64,000 nucleotides of DNA from Codonopsis lanceolata (Eukaryota > Streptophyta > Magnoliopsida > Asterales > Campanulaceae): the NCBI GenBank assembly GCA_013146195.2, contig CM028382.1, positions 115,085,023-115,149,022 of the forward strand, read 5' to 3'. Made by a program: the position numbers and the translations under genes. Positions 11,261-22,668 of this stretch are shown piece after piece. The notes beneath the pieces were generated by a model. The model searched no databases, was not told the origin of the DNA, and saw only the letters and a program-made list of their open reading frames with translations. The first letter of the stretch is position 1; every line of letters starts with the position of its first letter.

Positions 11261-11545
11261 ATTTTTTTTTCTTTTCTGTTTGATTCTCAAAGATGGGTTG
11301 TTGTTGATTGCATGGGATGATGGGAAGGTGTGGAATTAGTACTTTGTGGTTTCAACACAAACTGTGTGCCCTCCCCCTCCCCTATGGATTGGGGCAATGA
11401 ATCGAATGAATGAGCAATTATGATTGCCAAAAAAGATTAGTTTAAGTGAGAAAATTGGTTGCAATCAGAGGTTTATATTAGAAAGGAGTCTTCTAGGTAA
11501 GCAAGTTTGTTTCACACTTGGCAGGACTGAAAATAAGGTTATAAG

Positions 11546-11582
<37 letters not shown>

Positions 11583-11640
11583 GGGCTTGAGCGAGAAACA
11601 ACAATAAAAAGTGATGACAACTATACATTACATAAAATAA
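11261..11640 (-). promoter_or_regulatory. Probable 5' UTR/promoter of the DNase I-like gene with (CT)n tract
   Basis: Upstream of the ATG at 11260. A near-perfect CT/GA run occupies about 11548-11580, which in the gene's sense is a GAGA-type tract ~290 bp upstream of the start. A possible TATA box, TAATATAAAC on the minus strand at 11471-11480, lies ~215 bp upstream. Both assignments are positional guesses. Confidence 0.35.
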
Positions 11641-11718
11641 AATGACACATCATTTAAATATTCATTTATTAGGTCCAACATTATTCTAATTAGTTATTTA
11701 GTTCGTACTTCAGACTGG

Positions 11719-14700
11719 TACAATGTAAGATATATATTTTTTTATAATAATAATATAATTTTTGGATATTATAATTAGATTGTTAATCTATTTCATGATT
11801 TTTTTTTCTATTGTTACTAATATTAAACGATTTTTTTACATAAATATTTTTAAAATTAATATAAGTTTCTAGCTGACGTGATATATATATTTTTTGTATT
11901 AATAATAATAGTAATTTTTTTTATCTAAAAACTTTTAAAATTAACATTTAACTTGATAATAATATTAGAAGTCATTTTGTTAAAAACTTTTAAAATCATA
12001 ATTCATTTTTAAACAATGTGAAATATTTATTTTATATTTTTATTGGTGATGAAAGTTTTAAGTCTTTTTTCTAAAGACTTTAAAACCAACACCACATTCT
12101 AACCATGTGGTATACATATTTTCTATCAGTAATAATAGTAGAAGATAAAAAAAAATTTCAACCAACATTCATTTCTAAATAATGTGGATACATATTTTCT
12201 ATTGGTAATAACAATAGATATCTTTATCTAATAACTTTTATAATCAATACTCATTTCTAAATAATGTGAGATACATTTCTTTGTAACCAATGTGAGATAC
12301 ATCATATAAAAACTTTTTAAACCAATATAACTTTTATAACCAATGTGAAATATTTTTCTTCTATTGCTAATAATTGTAGATTTTTAAAATCAGCATCACT
12401 CTCTAACTAATATTAATACATATCCTCATTTGGTAATAATAGTAGAAGTCTTTTATTTTAAAAAATTTATAACCAACATTTCTTCCTAAATAATGTGGGA
12501 TACATCTCTTCTATTATATTGATGATAAAAGTAAAAGTCTTTTATCTAAAGACTTTTACAGCCAACATCATTTTTTAACAAATGTAGGATATCTCTTCTA
12601 TTAGTAATAATAGTAAAAGTCTTTTATCTAAAATAAAAATGAACATCACTTTCTAACCAATATTGATAATAATGGTAGGAGTCTTATATATAAATACTTT
12701 AAAAACAAACATTACCCTCTACCAAATGTATGATACATCTATTCTATTGGTAATAATAATATTTTTAAAACCAACATTAATTTATAACCAATGTGTGATA
12801 CAGCTTTTCTATTGATAAATGATAATAATAATATAATATTTTGTAATCAATGTGAGATACATGCATTTGTTCTATCTGTAACAAAAAGTTTTTAATCTAA
12901 AAACTTTTTAAACCAACATTAAAGTCTTTAATCTAAAGACTTTTTAAACCAACATTTATTTTTAAACAATGTAAAATACATATCTTTTATTGGTAATAAG
13001 AGTAAAAGTATTTACTATAAGACTTTTAAAACTAACATCTTTTTCTAAACAATGTAAGATACACATTTTTCATATTCTAACAATGTCAAATACTTATTTT
13101 CTAGTTCTATTGGTAATAAAAGTTTGAGACTTTTATCTAAAGACTTTTAAAACAAACATCTCTTTCTAACAATGTAGTATACATCTTTTTCATTGGTAAT
13201 AATAGTATTTTTTTAAACCAACATTAATTTCTAATTATTGTGAGATACATTCTTCTATAGTAATAATAATAGTCTTTTATATAAAAACTTTTGAAAGCAA
13301 CATATTTTTCTAAACAATGTGAAATACATCTCTTCTATTAGTTATAACATAAAAATAATAATAGTAGTAATATTTTATCTAAATAGTTTTGAAATCAACA
13401 TCTCTTTGTAAACAATGTGTGATACATCTCTTGTATTGATAATAACATAAAAATTCGTTTATCTATGAATTTTATAACCAATATATGTTTCTAAATAATG
13501 TGGATTTCTTTTTAACCAATGTGATGTACATTATCTAAAAACATTTTAAACCAATAACACTTTTCCTAACTAATGTGAAATACATATTTTTTTCTATTGT
13601 ATTAAGTCTTTTATAAAAATACTTTCAATACATACATCACTCTCTAACCAATGTGCAATACATCTCATCATTTGGTAATAGTAGTAAAAAAAATGTATCT
13701 AAAAAAATATCTAAAACCAACATTTCTTTCTATATAATGAGATATATCTCTTCTCTTCTCTTTTATTAATAATAAAAGTATAAGTCTCTTTATTTAAAGA
13801 TTTTTAAAATCAACATCACTTTTTAACCAATGTAATATCTCTTTTATTGGTAATAATAGTAATTTAAAACCAACATCAATATATAACAAATGTGTGATAT
13901 ACATCTTCTATTGCTAATAATAATAATAGTAAGTCTTTTATATAACCCAAAATAATTAAAAATCAACATCATTTTTTAACCAATGTGAGATATACATCTT
14001 CTATTGGTAATAATGGTAAAAATCTTTTATCAAAAAAAATTAAAAACCAACATCACTTTCTAACCAATGTATGATACATCTTTTCAATTAGTAATTAATA
14101 ATAGTATTTTTAATACAAACATCAATTTCTAACCAATGTGTGATACATCTCTTCTATTGGTAATAATAGTAGAATATTTTGTAACCATGTGAGATACATC
14201 TCTTGTCAAAGTGAAAGTCTTTAGTCTAAAGACTTTAAAATCTAATATTTTCTTTTTAAACAATGTGTTATATATCTCTTTTATTGGTAATAATATAAAA
14301 TAGTTTAAGCATAACATCATTTTCTAATCAATGTGAGATATACATCTTCTATTGGTAATAATAGTAAAAGTCTTTTATCAAATGACTTTGAAAATCAACA
14401 TCACTTTCTAACCAATGTATGATGTATTTCTTCTATTGGTACTTAATAATAGTATTTTTAAAACCAACATCAATTTCTAACCAATGTGGGATACATCTCT
14501 TCTATTGTTGAAAAAAATAATATTTTTAGTGAGAGAAATTGTATAACTTGAGGCACGAATTTCTTTACGTGTCATTTATTTATTGGCGAAGGTAATTGCA
14601 CAAATGTGTTCTACTCGGTGAGAGCATCGAAATGATATATTTATTTGTCCAAATCGAGTTTTGGATGAATATGATATCAAGACTTGAAGTATAATACTTA

Positions 14701-15180
14701 TTAAAAAATTAATGTTTTTAGTGAAAGAAATTGTGCAACTTGAGGCACAAATTTCTTTACGTGTCATCTGGTTGTTGACAAAAGTAATTGCGCAAATGTG
14801 TTCTACTTGGCAAGAATATCGAAATGATATATTTATTTGTCCAAATCGAGTTTTGGATGAATAAGATATTAAAGCTTAAAGTATGGTGTTAAAAGTGAGT
14901 CATTAGAAGTAATATATCATCTTGAAGAGTTTTATCCTACATTTTTTAGAAGTAATATAAGTTGTAAAAGTTTTTAAATATAAGTCTTCTACTATTGACA
15001 ATAGAAAAAGTTATATATACTAATACTAATACCTCTTATCATATTGATTATTATTAGCTAATGGCTAGAAAACTAAAAGTTTTTAAAGTTTCCATATGGA
15101 TGCTTTAGAATGAAGATTTATCCAAAGGTGGTAAGGTGGCACAACCAAAATGTTGCTCACCAACTTTATATATATATATA
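11719..15180 (+). repeat. Left arm of foldback: array of diverged ~84-bp hairpin repeats
   Basis: Units have the order AACCAATGTGAGATACATC, TCTTCTATTGGTAATAATAG, then a hairpin (AAAAGTCTTT, loop TATCT, AAAGACTTTT), then AAACCAACATCACTTTCT. Unit length varies by deletion. Groups of units recur, e.g. from about 12241 and again from about 13473, so there is a higher-order period of roughly 1.1-1.2 kb in this arm. No coding potential. Confidence 0.8.
14521..14890 (+). repeat. 192-bp tandem duplication within the left arm
   Basis: Two copies starting near 14521 and 14713; GAGAGAAATTGT...ACTTGAGGCAC and CCAAATCGAGTTTTGGATGA occur in both in the same order. Not present in the right arm, so inserted or duplicated after the arms formed. 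Confidence 0.75.
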
Positions 15181-15696
15181 GATTTTATTGAACCCAACTC
15201 GACAAACTAATTGATGTCGTGCATGTAAGAGAGAAAGTAATTGTCACTTCAATTTCAAACATACTCTTTTAAATCTTTTTAAAAAATTACGATCGGTCCC
15301 TTTTTTTCATTAATTTAATCACTCAATTCCTTTATTTTTATTTTCAATCGAAAAAAATCACTTTTGGAAGGGAAATAACTATGTTACCCTTAATAAACGC
15401 TAAAGGGATAATTAGCCGCGTGAACCACAGTTCAAAAGTCACTTTTTGGATTGAAATGATTATGTTACCTTTAATCAACACTTAACGGATGATTAGCCGC
15501 ATGAACTACGGTTCAAAAGTCACTTTTTTGGATTGAAATGACTACGTTAGCCTTAAACAATGCTTAACGGATGACTAGTTTCCTGAATCACGGTGTATAG
15601 TTTTATATACCTCGGTTTCATGGACATCGACATATTTCATATTTTCTCTTCTATAAATCGTCGTTTCTTCTCTATTCTAATTCACTCAATTCTTCA

Positions 15697-16055
15697 ATGG
15701 AAAAACTCATTATGTTATTGGTTAAATTCGACGAGATACGATTGTTTTTAAACTTACTGAAAATTTTATCATTTGTGATGTTATTCAATTAATAACATGT
15801 AAATATTCTAATGTTGAATTTTCAAATTTATCTATGAAATATACTGTTGGATCTTACATGAATTATTGTTTGGCGAATGACGAGGACTGCGTAAACATGG
15901 TGTTGTTGGCCAGAGTTTTATCAAGTAGTATTATATCCATAGATGTTGAAAATCAAAATGAATTGAATTTTGCATTTCTTCATTGCGGTACATTAAAACA
16001 CAATCCATGCACCAGGCTTTATATTTTGGTGAACCGCAATATAGAATTTAAATAA
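15697..16055 (+). pseudogene. Possible MuDR-type transposase N-terminal domain, frameshifted
   Basis: An ATG at 15697 opens MEKLIMLLVKFDE; after a frame change the peptide SMKYTVGSYMNYCLANDEDC and VNMVLLARVL follows. The order 'short N-terminal strand ... LKY.VPG...C.L.NDED...M' is that of the PB1-like N-terminal domain of plant MULE transposases. Only ~120 codons survive and no catalytic domain is present. Confidence 0.5.
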
Positions 16056-17790
16056 TTAAACATGTTTAATGTCAAATACCAAGTGAATTACAAACCAATA
16101 TAGGGAATAAAGTACCACAAACAACAATTGCCTATGCTCATCTATTACAAACAAATTAGACTCACACATGTTTTTCATAACATCCACCCTTCTCATCCGT
16201 TGATTCTCTGGTAACCAAAGTCATAACTCAAATGGATTGGAAGTCAAAAGACAGTTCATTTATCAAGATCATAAAAGATGAAAGATGAAGGGGATGTAAC
16301 ATGTATTATGTAAGTACTTCACGAATGTTTTATTTTTGATGCTCAAATTAAGGTTGCTACCAAGAATATTTTTTATGGATCTAGGACAATATTTATACAG
16401 ATCAAGATCCATATTATCCTAAGGTAGAACCAAAGTTGTATTTGAAGAGAAAGTAAAGGAAGAAAGGGAAAAAAAATAACAAATAAATGAAGGAAAGATA
16501 GTTATAAATAAAGAAAGAAAAAATGATGGTAGATATTTAAGAACGAACAGAGGGAGAGTTGTTTTAGGAAGAAGACAAAGAAAATAATCACAAAAGTCTA
16601 CCTCTACACTCGGTATACGTGCTGTTACGTTTGAATATTCTTAACCACAAAAATGAAATATAAATCGCAATATAGAAAAAAGTACAATATAAAGTGCAAA
16701 TATATTGCAGTGCAAATATATTTGTCAACCGTGGTGCAACAATTGTTGATAATTAAAAAAAAAAAAACGAATCGCGGTGCAAGAAACAACAACTCTTTTT
16801 ATATCCAATTCCAGTCGAATATAGAGAATAAGCTATCTTAAAGAACAAAAATGTCTATTACAGAGCTATACATATTATTACAAATTCATCTTCTTCTTCA
16901 AATCCGTCTGCCTAGACTCACCCATGAATTTCAAAACATCAATAGCTCCTTTCATATGATTTATTTCTAATTCGGCCGTTATTTATCATCAAGTTCCTTA
17001 TGATGCACAAATTGATAAACGGTTGTAATTGAAAATAAATTGTATGATTAGACATCAAATGTGTTAGAAGCCAAAAGACAAACCAACCTTCTTCAAGTTC
17101 ATTAATTCTGATGCACAAATTAAGATTGTGACAAAGCAAATATGTCGTATTTTTGACCATTTTTGAAACATCGGTGCTGAATGTAGTGACAAAGCTTTGG
17201 ATCTAGAAGCATAGTTTTGGATCTAGAACAAATGAAAGGAAATAAAGAAGAAAGAATGATAGTTATGAATAAATAAGAAAGAAATGACGGTACGTATTTA
17301 ACGACAAGAAAATGAAGAAGAATGGTTGATTGCCTTTAATTATAGTTCTTGATATACGTGCTAGGTAGTTTGATTTATTTATTTTGTTTTTAATGCTAAC
17401 TCTTGAAATTTAAGCAACATGTGAATATGATGGCTCTTGCACTGCGATATATAAAAAAAAGAATCGCGATGTAAGAATATGTTGGCTTCTTTATTCTGTG
17501 AATCTCGGTGCAAACCTTATTTTAATTTATGGATGTTGATATTCTGTATCGCGGTATAACAATACATGAACCGCGGTGCAAAAATATTCTGACTTTTGAA
17601 TTTTTGAACAGCGGGGCAACCATATGCAAAATTAAACTTTGCACCACGATATATAAACTTGTCGTAGTAAGTCTCTTGTTCATTAAGGGTATCACAGTTT
17701 TTTCGCGTCCAAAAATGACTTTTTTCTATTAAAAATAAAAAAATGGTACTTTAGCGATTAAAAACTTAATAAAATGGACCGACTCTAAAT
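16056..17790. other. Non-coding interior of Mutator-like copy 1
   Basis: AT-rich with scattered CGCGGTGCAA-type motifs (for example near 16730, 16770, 17440, 17500, 17545 and 17570). No protein recognised on either strand. Confidence 0.6.
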
Positions 17791-17796
17791 TTTCCC

Positions 17797-18541
17797 TAAA
17801 TCCTTTATCTCAGCCCTTCATGCTTCTTGTCCAATTCAATATTACTTTAACAACTAACACTTGATGAAAGACAAAGTTATTTTAGATAAAGACAATCTAA
17901 TCTTTTATTAAGGCTTAGTTATAGTAATAATTATATAACTAATTATAAACCTAACATTTTTATTTGTAGCTCTACTCATGTCCTTGTAAAAAACAAGGCT
18001 AGTTGTTGATATGTCATGTGTGTGAGAGTGGAGAAAATTCTATCTTTTCGAGATAAAAACGAGTTTGATACTTGATCAATGATCAATTATTTTGCTTACT
18101 TTAGTTTACAATAAATATCATTTTAGCAACAAAAATAATTAATCTAAAATAAGTGTTGTTTAGGTCTTTAGTGAATGTTTTTTCCTCACTTTTCTCAAGT
18201 CTCAATAATTAATCATTTTACTACTAAATATTATAGTTTTTTTTCCCTAATGATTATCCTTTTATTCATCTTTTCAGCTATTCCTAGCACAAAAATTGAG
18301 AGTATTTAATAAGAATATATTTATCCACCTAAATATTATATTTATATATATGTGGATGCTTTTAATAGTTACTTTATCTCATAATTATTCATTAGATTAA
18401 AAATCAAAGGATGGGATTCAATAACTAGTTGGATAATGTAATGAATTCATCTTAAAAGAATACAAGTCATTAACGCAAATTAAGGTGTTGTAGCTTTTGA
18501 TTTTTAATCCAATTGAATAATATTACTAATAGTATAAATTA

Positions 18542-18544
<3 letters not shown>
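17797..18544. other. Foldback loop remainder; nothing coding
   Basis: AT-rich DNA. A 14-bp inverted pair GATTAAAAATCAAA / TTTGATTTTTAATC at about 18395 and 18500 brackets ~85 bp and could be a small MITE. No gene seen. Confidence 0.5.

Positions 18545-18585
<41 letters not shown>
18545..18585. repeat. (AT)n microsatellite
   Basis: Uninterrupted AT dinucleotide run at the inner end of the right foldback arm. Confidence 0.95.
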
Positions 18586-18589
<4 letters not shown>

Positions 18590-21500
18590 TAGTGAGGAGT
18601 ACTATAATTGTGTCACCTCACCCTCTTTTAGATAAATCTATATTTTCAAGTATTTATGCATGACTCTTTGTTTTTTAACCATAACATATTAATAATACTA
18701 AGTTATAATTAAAATATAATAGGATATTAATCTCTACTATTAATCTTTTCTATTCTTAATAGTAGAAGTCTTATATATATAAAAAAAATTACAACCGACA
18801 TTACTTTCAAACCAATGTAGGATACAACTCTTCTATTGGTAATAAAATGTGAGATTTTTAACCTAATGGCTTTTAAAACTGAAATCAACTTATAACCAAT
18901 ATCAGGGCCGACCTTGTAAAATTCGGGGCCCAAGGCCAATTACGTCAAACGGGGCCCTTCCTTTATAGCATAAATGTTTTTTTTCAATTTTTGAAAAATT
19001 AAAGAAATAAAGGTTACGTATGCCATTTTTTTCTACTGGTAAATCTTTTGAAAATATGCCGAAAAACATTTTCGGGTGTTTGGCAAACACACGGAAAACA
19101 ATATATGAATAAATAAAAAAAGTATATTCTAATATTAATGTTCATCTTGAACATAAAATAATGTTTAACTTTATGTAATTTTCATTTAGTAATCATTAAT
19201 TTATCATTAATGATGTCAAATTAATAAGGTCCATTTTTTTCAATGTCACAAATACAAACAAAAAAATTGGTAATAATGAAAAAATGTTTTAAAAAATAAA
19301 ATTGATAATATTTGGGACATCCCTAAATAATATAGTGGACACTAATTTTATGACGTAATAAGTATTTATTTAAATTATAATTTATAAATAATGTACACAA
19401 ACTCTAATTATATTTCTAAACAATCTATTTGTTGAGTAAAATATTGTGTGTTTGTAAATATGTGTATTTGTGGAAGAGAGCGAAGGGATGCTCGAACATT
19501 TGGAAAATGAATTCGTAAGTCATTTTCCTGAAAAGAAGACTTCATTTTCCGTTGACTTTGAAAAACTTTTATGTTGACTACATTTTCTTCTGGTTACCAA
19601 ATACTGAAAAATGAGGAAAACGTTTTCCAAAAGTCATTTTCCGTGAAACAAACGGAGCTTAAGTCTTTTTTTAGAAATTAAAATAGGGCATTTATATATA
19701 TATATATATTTTTTAATAATGTGTAGGGTTTTTGTGAGATTTGGGGGCCCAAAAATTAGGTATTTGTAGGGGGCACAAGGCCATGGCCTTGCTCTCCTTA
19801 TGACAGGGCCGGCCTTGACCAATATGAAATACATATCTTCTAAAATTACCTATAGAAAATATGTATCTTACATTGGTTATAAATTAATGTTAGTTTAGAA
19901 AGTCTTTTGATAAAAGACTTATACTTTTGTTACCATAGAAAATATGTTAGTTTTACAAGTCTTATATTAAAGACTCATATACTCTTATTACCAATAAAAA
20001 ATATGTATCTTACATTGTTTAAAAAGAAATGTTGGTTTAAATAATCTTTAGTTTAAAGACTTATTATAACAAATAGAATAGATGCATGTATTTCACATTG
20101 GTTACAAAGTATTCTATATTTTTATCATCATAGAAGAGATGTATCTTACATTGTGAGATGTTAGATTTAAAAGTCTTATATTAAGTACTTCTACTCTTAT
20201 TACAAATAAAAGATATGTATCTCACATTGTTTAACACAAAAAATATTAGTTTTAAAAGTTTTTAGATTAAAGATTTTTTTCTTACAAATAAAATAGATGT
20301 ATGTATATCACATTGGTTACAAAGTATTCTACTATTATCACTAATAAAAATGATATATCCCACATTGGTTAGAAATTAATGTTGGTTTTAAAAATATTAT
20401 TATTACCAATAGACGAGATGTGTCATATATTGGTTATACAGTTATGTTGGTTTTCAAAGTTTTTACGTATAAGACTTCTACCATTATAACCAATAGAAAA
20501 TATATATCTCACATTGGTTAGAAAATGATTTTGATTTTAATTTTAGATAAAAGACTTTTACTGTTATTACCAATAGAAGAGATATATCTCACATTTGTTA
20601 GAAATAAATGTTAGTTTTAAAATACTATTCTTACCAATGAAGAGATATATATTCTACATTGGTTAAAAAGTGATGTTGAATTTAAAAGTTTTTAGATAAA
20701 AGACTTATACTTTTATTATCAATAGAAGAGAAGAGATGTAGTTTTAAAATTTTTAAGGTAAAAGACTTTTACTTTTATTACCAAATGAGGAGATGTATCA
20801 CATATTAGTTAAAAAAAAAAGTATCACATATTAGTTAGAGATTGATATTGGTTTTAAAAGTCTATTATTATTACCAATAGAATATAAATAACTCACATTA
20901 GTTAGAAAAGTGATCTTGGTTTAAAAAGTTTTAGATGATGTATCTCACATTGGTTAATTACAAAGAGATGTATCTCACATTATTTAAAAATGAGTATTGG
21001 TTATAAAAGTCATTAGTTAAAGGAATTTTTATATTATTACCAATAGAAAATACGTATCTCATATTGTTTAGAAAGAGATGTTGGTTTAAAAGTTTTTAGA
21101 TAAAAGAGTAATATTATTACTATAGAAGAGATGTTCCTACATTTGTTAGAAATTTGTGTTGATTTAAAAAAATATATATATTATTACCAATAGAAAATAT
21201 ATATACCTCATGGTTAGAAAGTGATGCTAGTTTTAAAAGTCTTTAGATAAAACATTTAACCTTTTTATTACCAATAGAAATAGAAAACAAGTATCACATA
21301 TTGTTTACAAATGAATAATGATTTTAAAAGCTTTTAATAAAAATATTTATACTATTATAGTATTATTCTCAAGTGAGATGTTGGTTTTAAAAGTCTTTAA
21401 ATAAAATATTTTTACTATTATTACCAATAGAGAATATGTATCTCAGTATCTCACGTTAGTTAGAAAATTATGTTGATTTTAAAAATATTTAGATAAAAAA

Positions 21501-21632
21501 CGTTTACTATGAGTAACAATACAAGAAATTAAATTATTATAACCATTGAAGAGTTCAATAATTCAATTATAATGTCTAAAAGTTTTATTATTAATTTAAT
21601 ATTATAAAAAAAAGGATGTATCTCACATTGTA
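18575..21632 (-). repeat. Right arm of foldback, inverted
   Basis: Same units in opposite orientation (CACATTGGTTAGAAA, GTTGGTTTTAAAAGTC, AGATAAAAGACTTTTAC). It is shorter than the left arm because it has about one copy of the higher-order block. A hAT-type element at 18903-19817 interrupts it; removing that insertion leaves about 2.1 kb. Confidence 0.78.
18903..19817. mobile_element. Non-autonomous hAT-type element
   Basis: Starts CAGGGCCGACCTTG and ends so that the reversed end reads CAAGGCCGGCCCTG; flanked on both sides by the 8-bp duplication ACCAATAT (18895-18902 and 19818-19825). 8-bp duplications and CAGGG-type ends are hAT hallmarks. 915 bp, no transposase. Confidence 0.88.
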
Positions 21633-21690
21633 GCTGTGCAGAGCAGAGACTAAAGAACTACTACCATATACATATATATATATATATATA

Positions 21691-22668
21691 TTTAATCGCT
21701 ACAGTATACTCTTTTTATTTTTAACCGAAAAAGTCATTTTTTTGTGGCAAAATGACTACGACACCCTTAATGAACTGTATGCATGTTATAATTAAACTTT
21801 ATGAACCGGGGTACAACAATTTTGCATGAATCAAACTTTTGAACCGTAGTGCAACTTTTGAAAATGTTGTTAAAGTGTAAAAAATTAATTAATTTTCAAT
21901 AAATTACAGTATAAAATGCAAATATATCGCAATGCAATAATTTTAAGGAAAGGATCGCGATGCAAAACTATGCTAGCTTTTTTGAATTTGTGAATCGCAG
22001 TACAAAACTATGCTAGCTTTTGAATTTGTGAATCGCGGTGCAAAGATTTCTGAATCGCGGTAAAACTTTTGAAAAGGTTGTTAAAGTGCAAAAAAAATAA
22101 TTAATTTTCAATAAATTATAGTATAAAGTACAAATAAACCTTAAGAAAATAATCGTAGTGTAAAACTATGCTAACTTTTTGAATTTGTGAATTTACGGTA
22201 TAAAACTATGCTAGTTTTTTAATTTGTGAATCGCGATGTAAAGATTTATGAATCGCGGTTTAAAAAGGTTGTTAAATTGTAAAAAAATAATTAATTTTCA
22301 ATAAATTACAGTATAAAGTGCAAGTATATCGCGGTGCAACAATTTTATATGAATCAAACTTTTGAATCGTGGTGCAAATCGTGGTGCAAAAATAATACAA
22401 TGAAATTTTTGTGCAGTGATACAATAGTATAAAAAACCAGTGTACATCCTCTATATTCTTCTTCAATCTCTTTCGTTGTAAGCTTTTTTGTTGTGCACAA
22501 TCGTGATTTTCGAATCCAAAATATATAGTTGGAGCTATTGAAGAAGATAATAACATTTTTGGGACAATATTTCAAAAATTAACGTTTTACAATTGAAAAA
22601 AATAACGTTAGATTTTTGGGATTAAAAACTAAAAAAAAAAGAAAAAAGATCGATTTGAATTTTCTCAC
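21691..22668 (+). mobile_element. Mutator-like element, copy 2 of the CGCGGTGCAA family
   Basis: Left end starts inside the family terminal repeat (TTAATCGCTACAGTATACTC) next to an AT microsatellite, so the outermost bases are lost. The right end reversed reads GAGAAAATTCAAATCGATC. Interior: repeated AATCGCGGTGCAAA, GTGGTGCAA and similar. The segment 22440-22590 is homologous to the conserved part of copies 3 and 4. Confidence 0.68.

Larger units (their letters stand above)
15279..17796 (+). mobile_element. Mutator-like element, copy 1 of the CGCGGTGCAA family
   Basis: Long imperfect terminal inverted repeats: the left end reads ATTACGATCGGTCCC and the right end reversed reads GGGAAAATTTAGAGTCGGTCC, with further matching (CACTTTTGG.., GTTACCCTTAAT) to about 110 bp. 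Flanks TAAATCTTT (15270-15278) and TAAATCCTT (17797-17805) are an 8/9 match of the 9-bp duplication expected for Mutator-like elements. The interior has many copies of a GAACCGCGGTGCAA-type motif. It contains one partial MuDR N-terminal-like frame. Confidence 0.7.
11719..21632. repeat. Giant foldback structure (about 9.9 kb inverted repeat)
   Basis: The left arm (from TACAATGTAAGATA at 11719) matches the reverse complement of the right arm (ending at 21632, reverse complement TACAATGTGAGATAC) in the same order from tip to centre. Matching landmarks include ATTATAATT near the tip, AAATATTTTTAAAAT, TCATTTGGTAATAA, and an inner pair at 15110-15180 and 18575-18650 (AGATTTATC ... CACCAACTTTATATA type). 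Arms are diverged but collinear. The loop (15181-18574) holds a Mutator-like element. I found no target duplication or transposase belonging to it, so it may be a foldback-type transposon or an inverted duplication of a satellite tract. Confidence 0.75.

Noticed and set aside
11261..11290. Start of the DNase I-like protein ten codons further upstream
   Set aside because: The codon there is TTG and the extra residues are Lys/Arg from a poly-A-like run; the ATG at 11260 is the natural start.
19634..19834. 66-codon open frame at the hAT-type element end
   Set aside because: Covers the terminal inverted repeat; non-coding.
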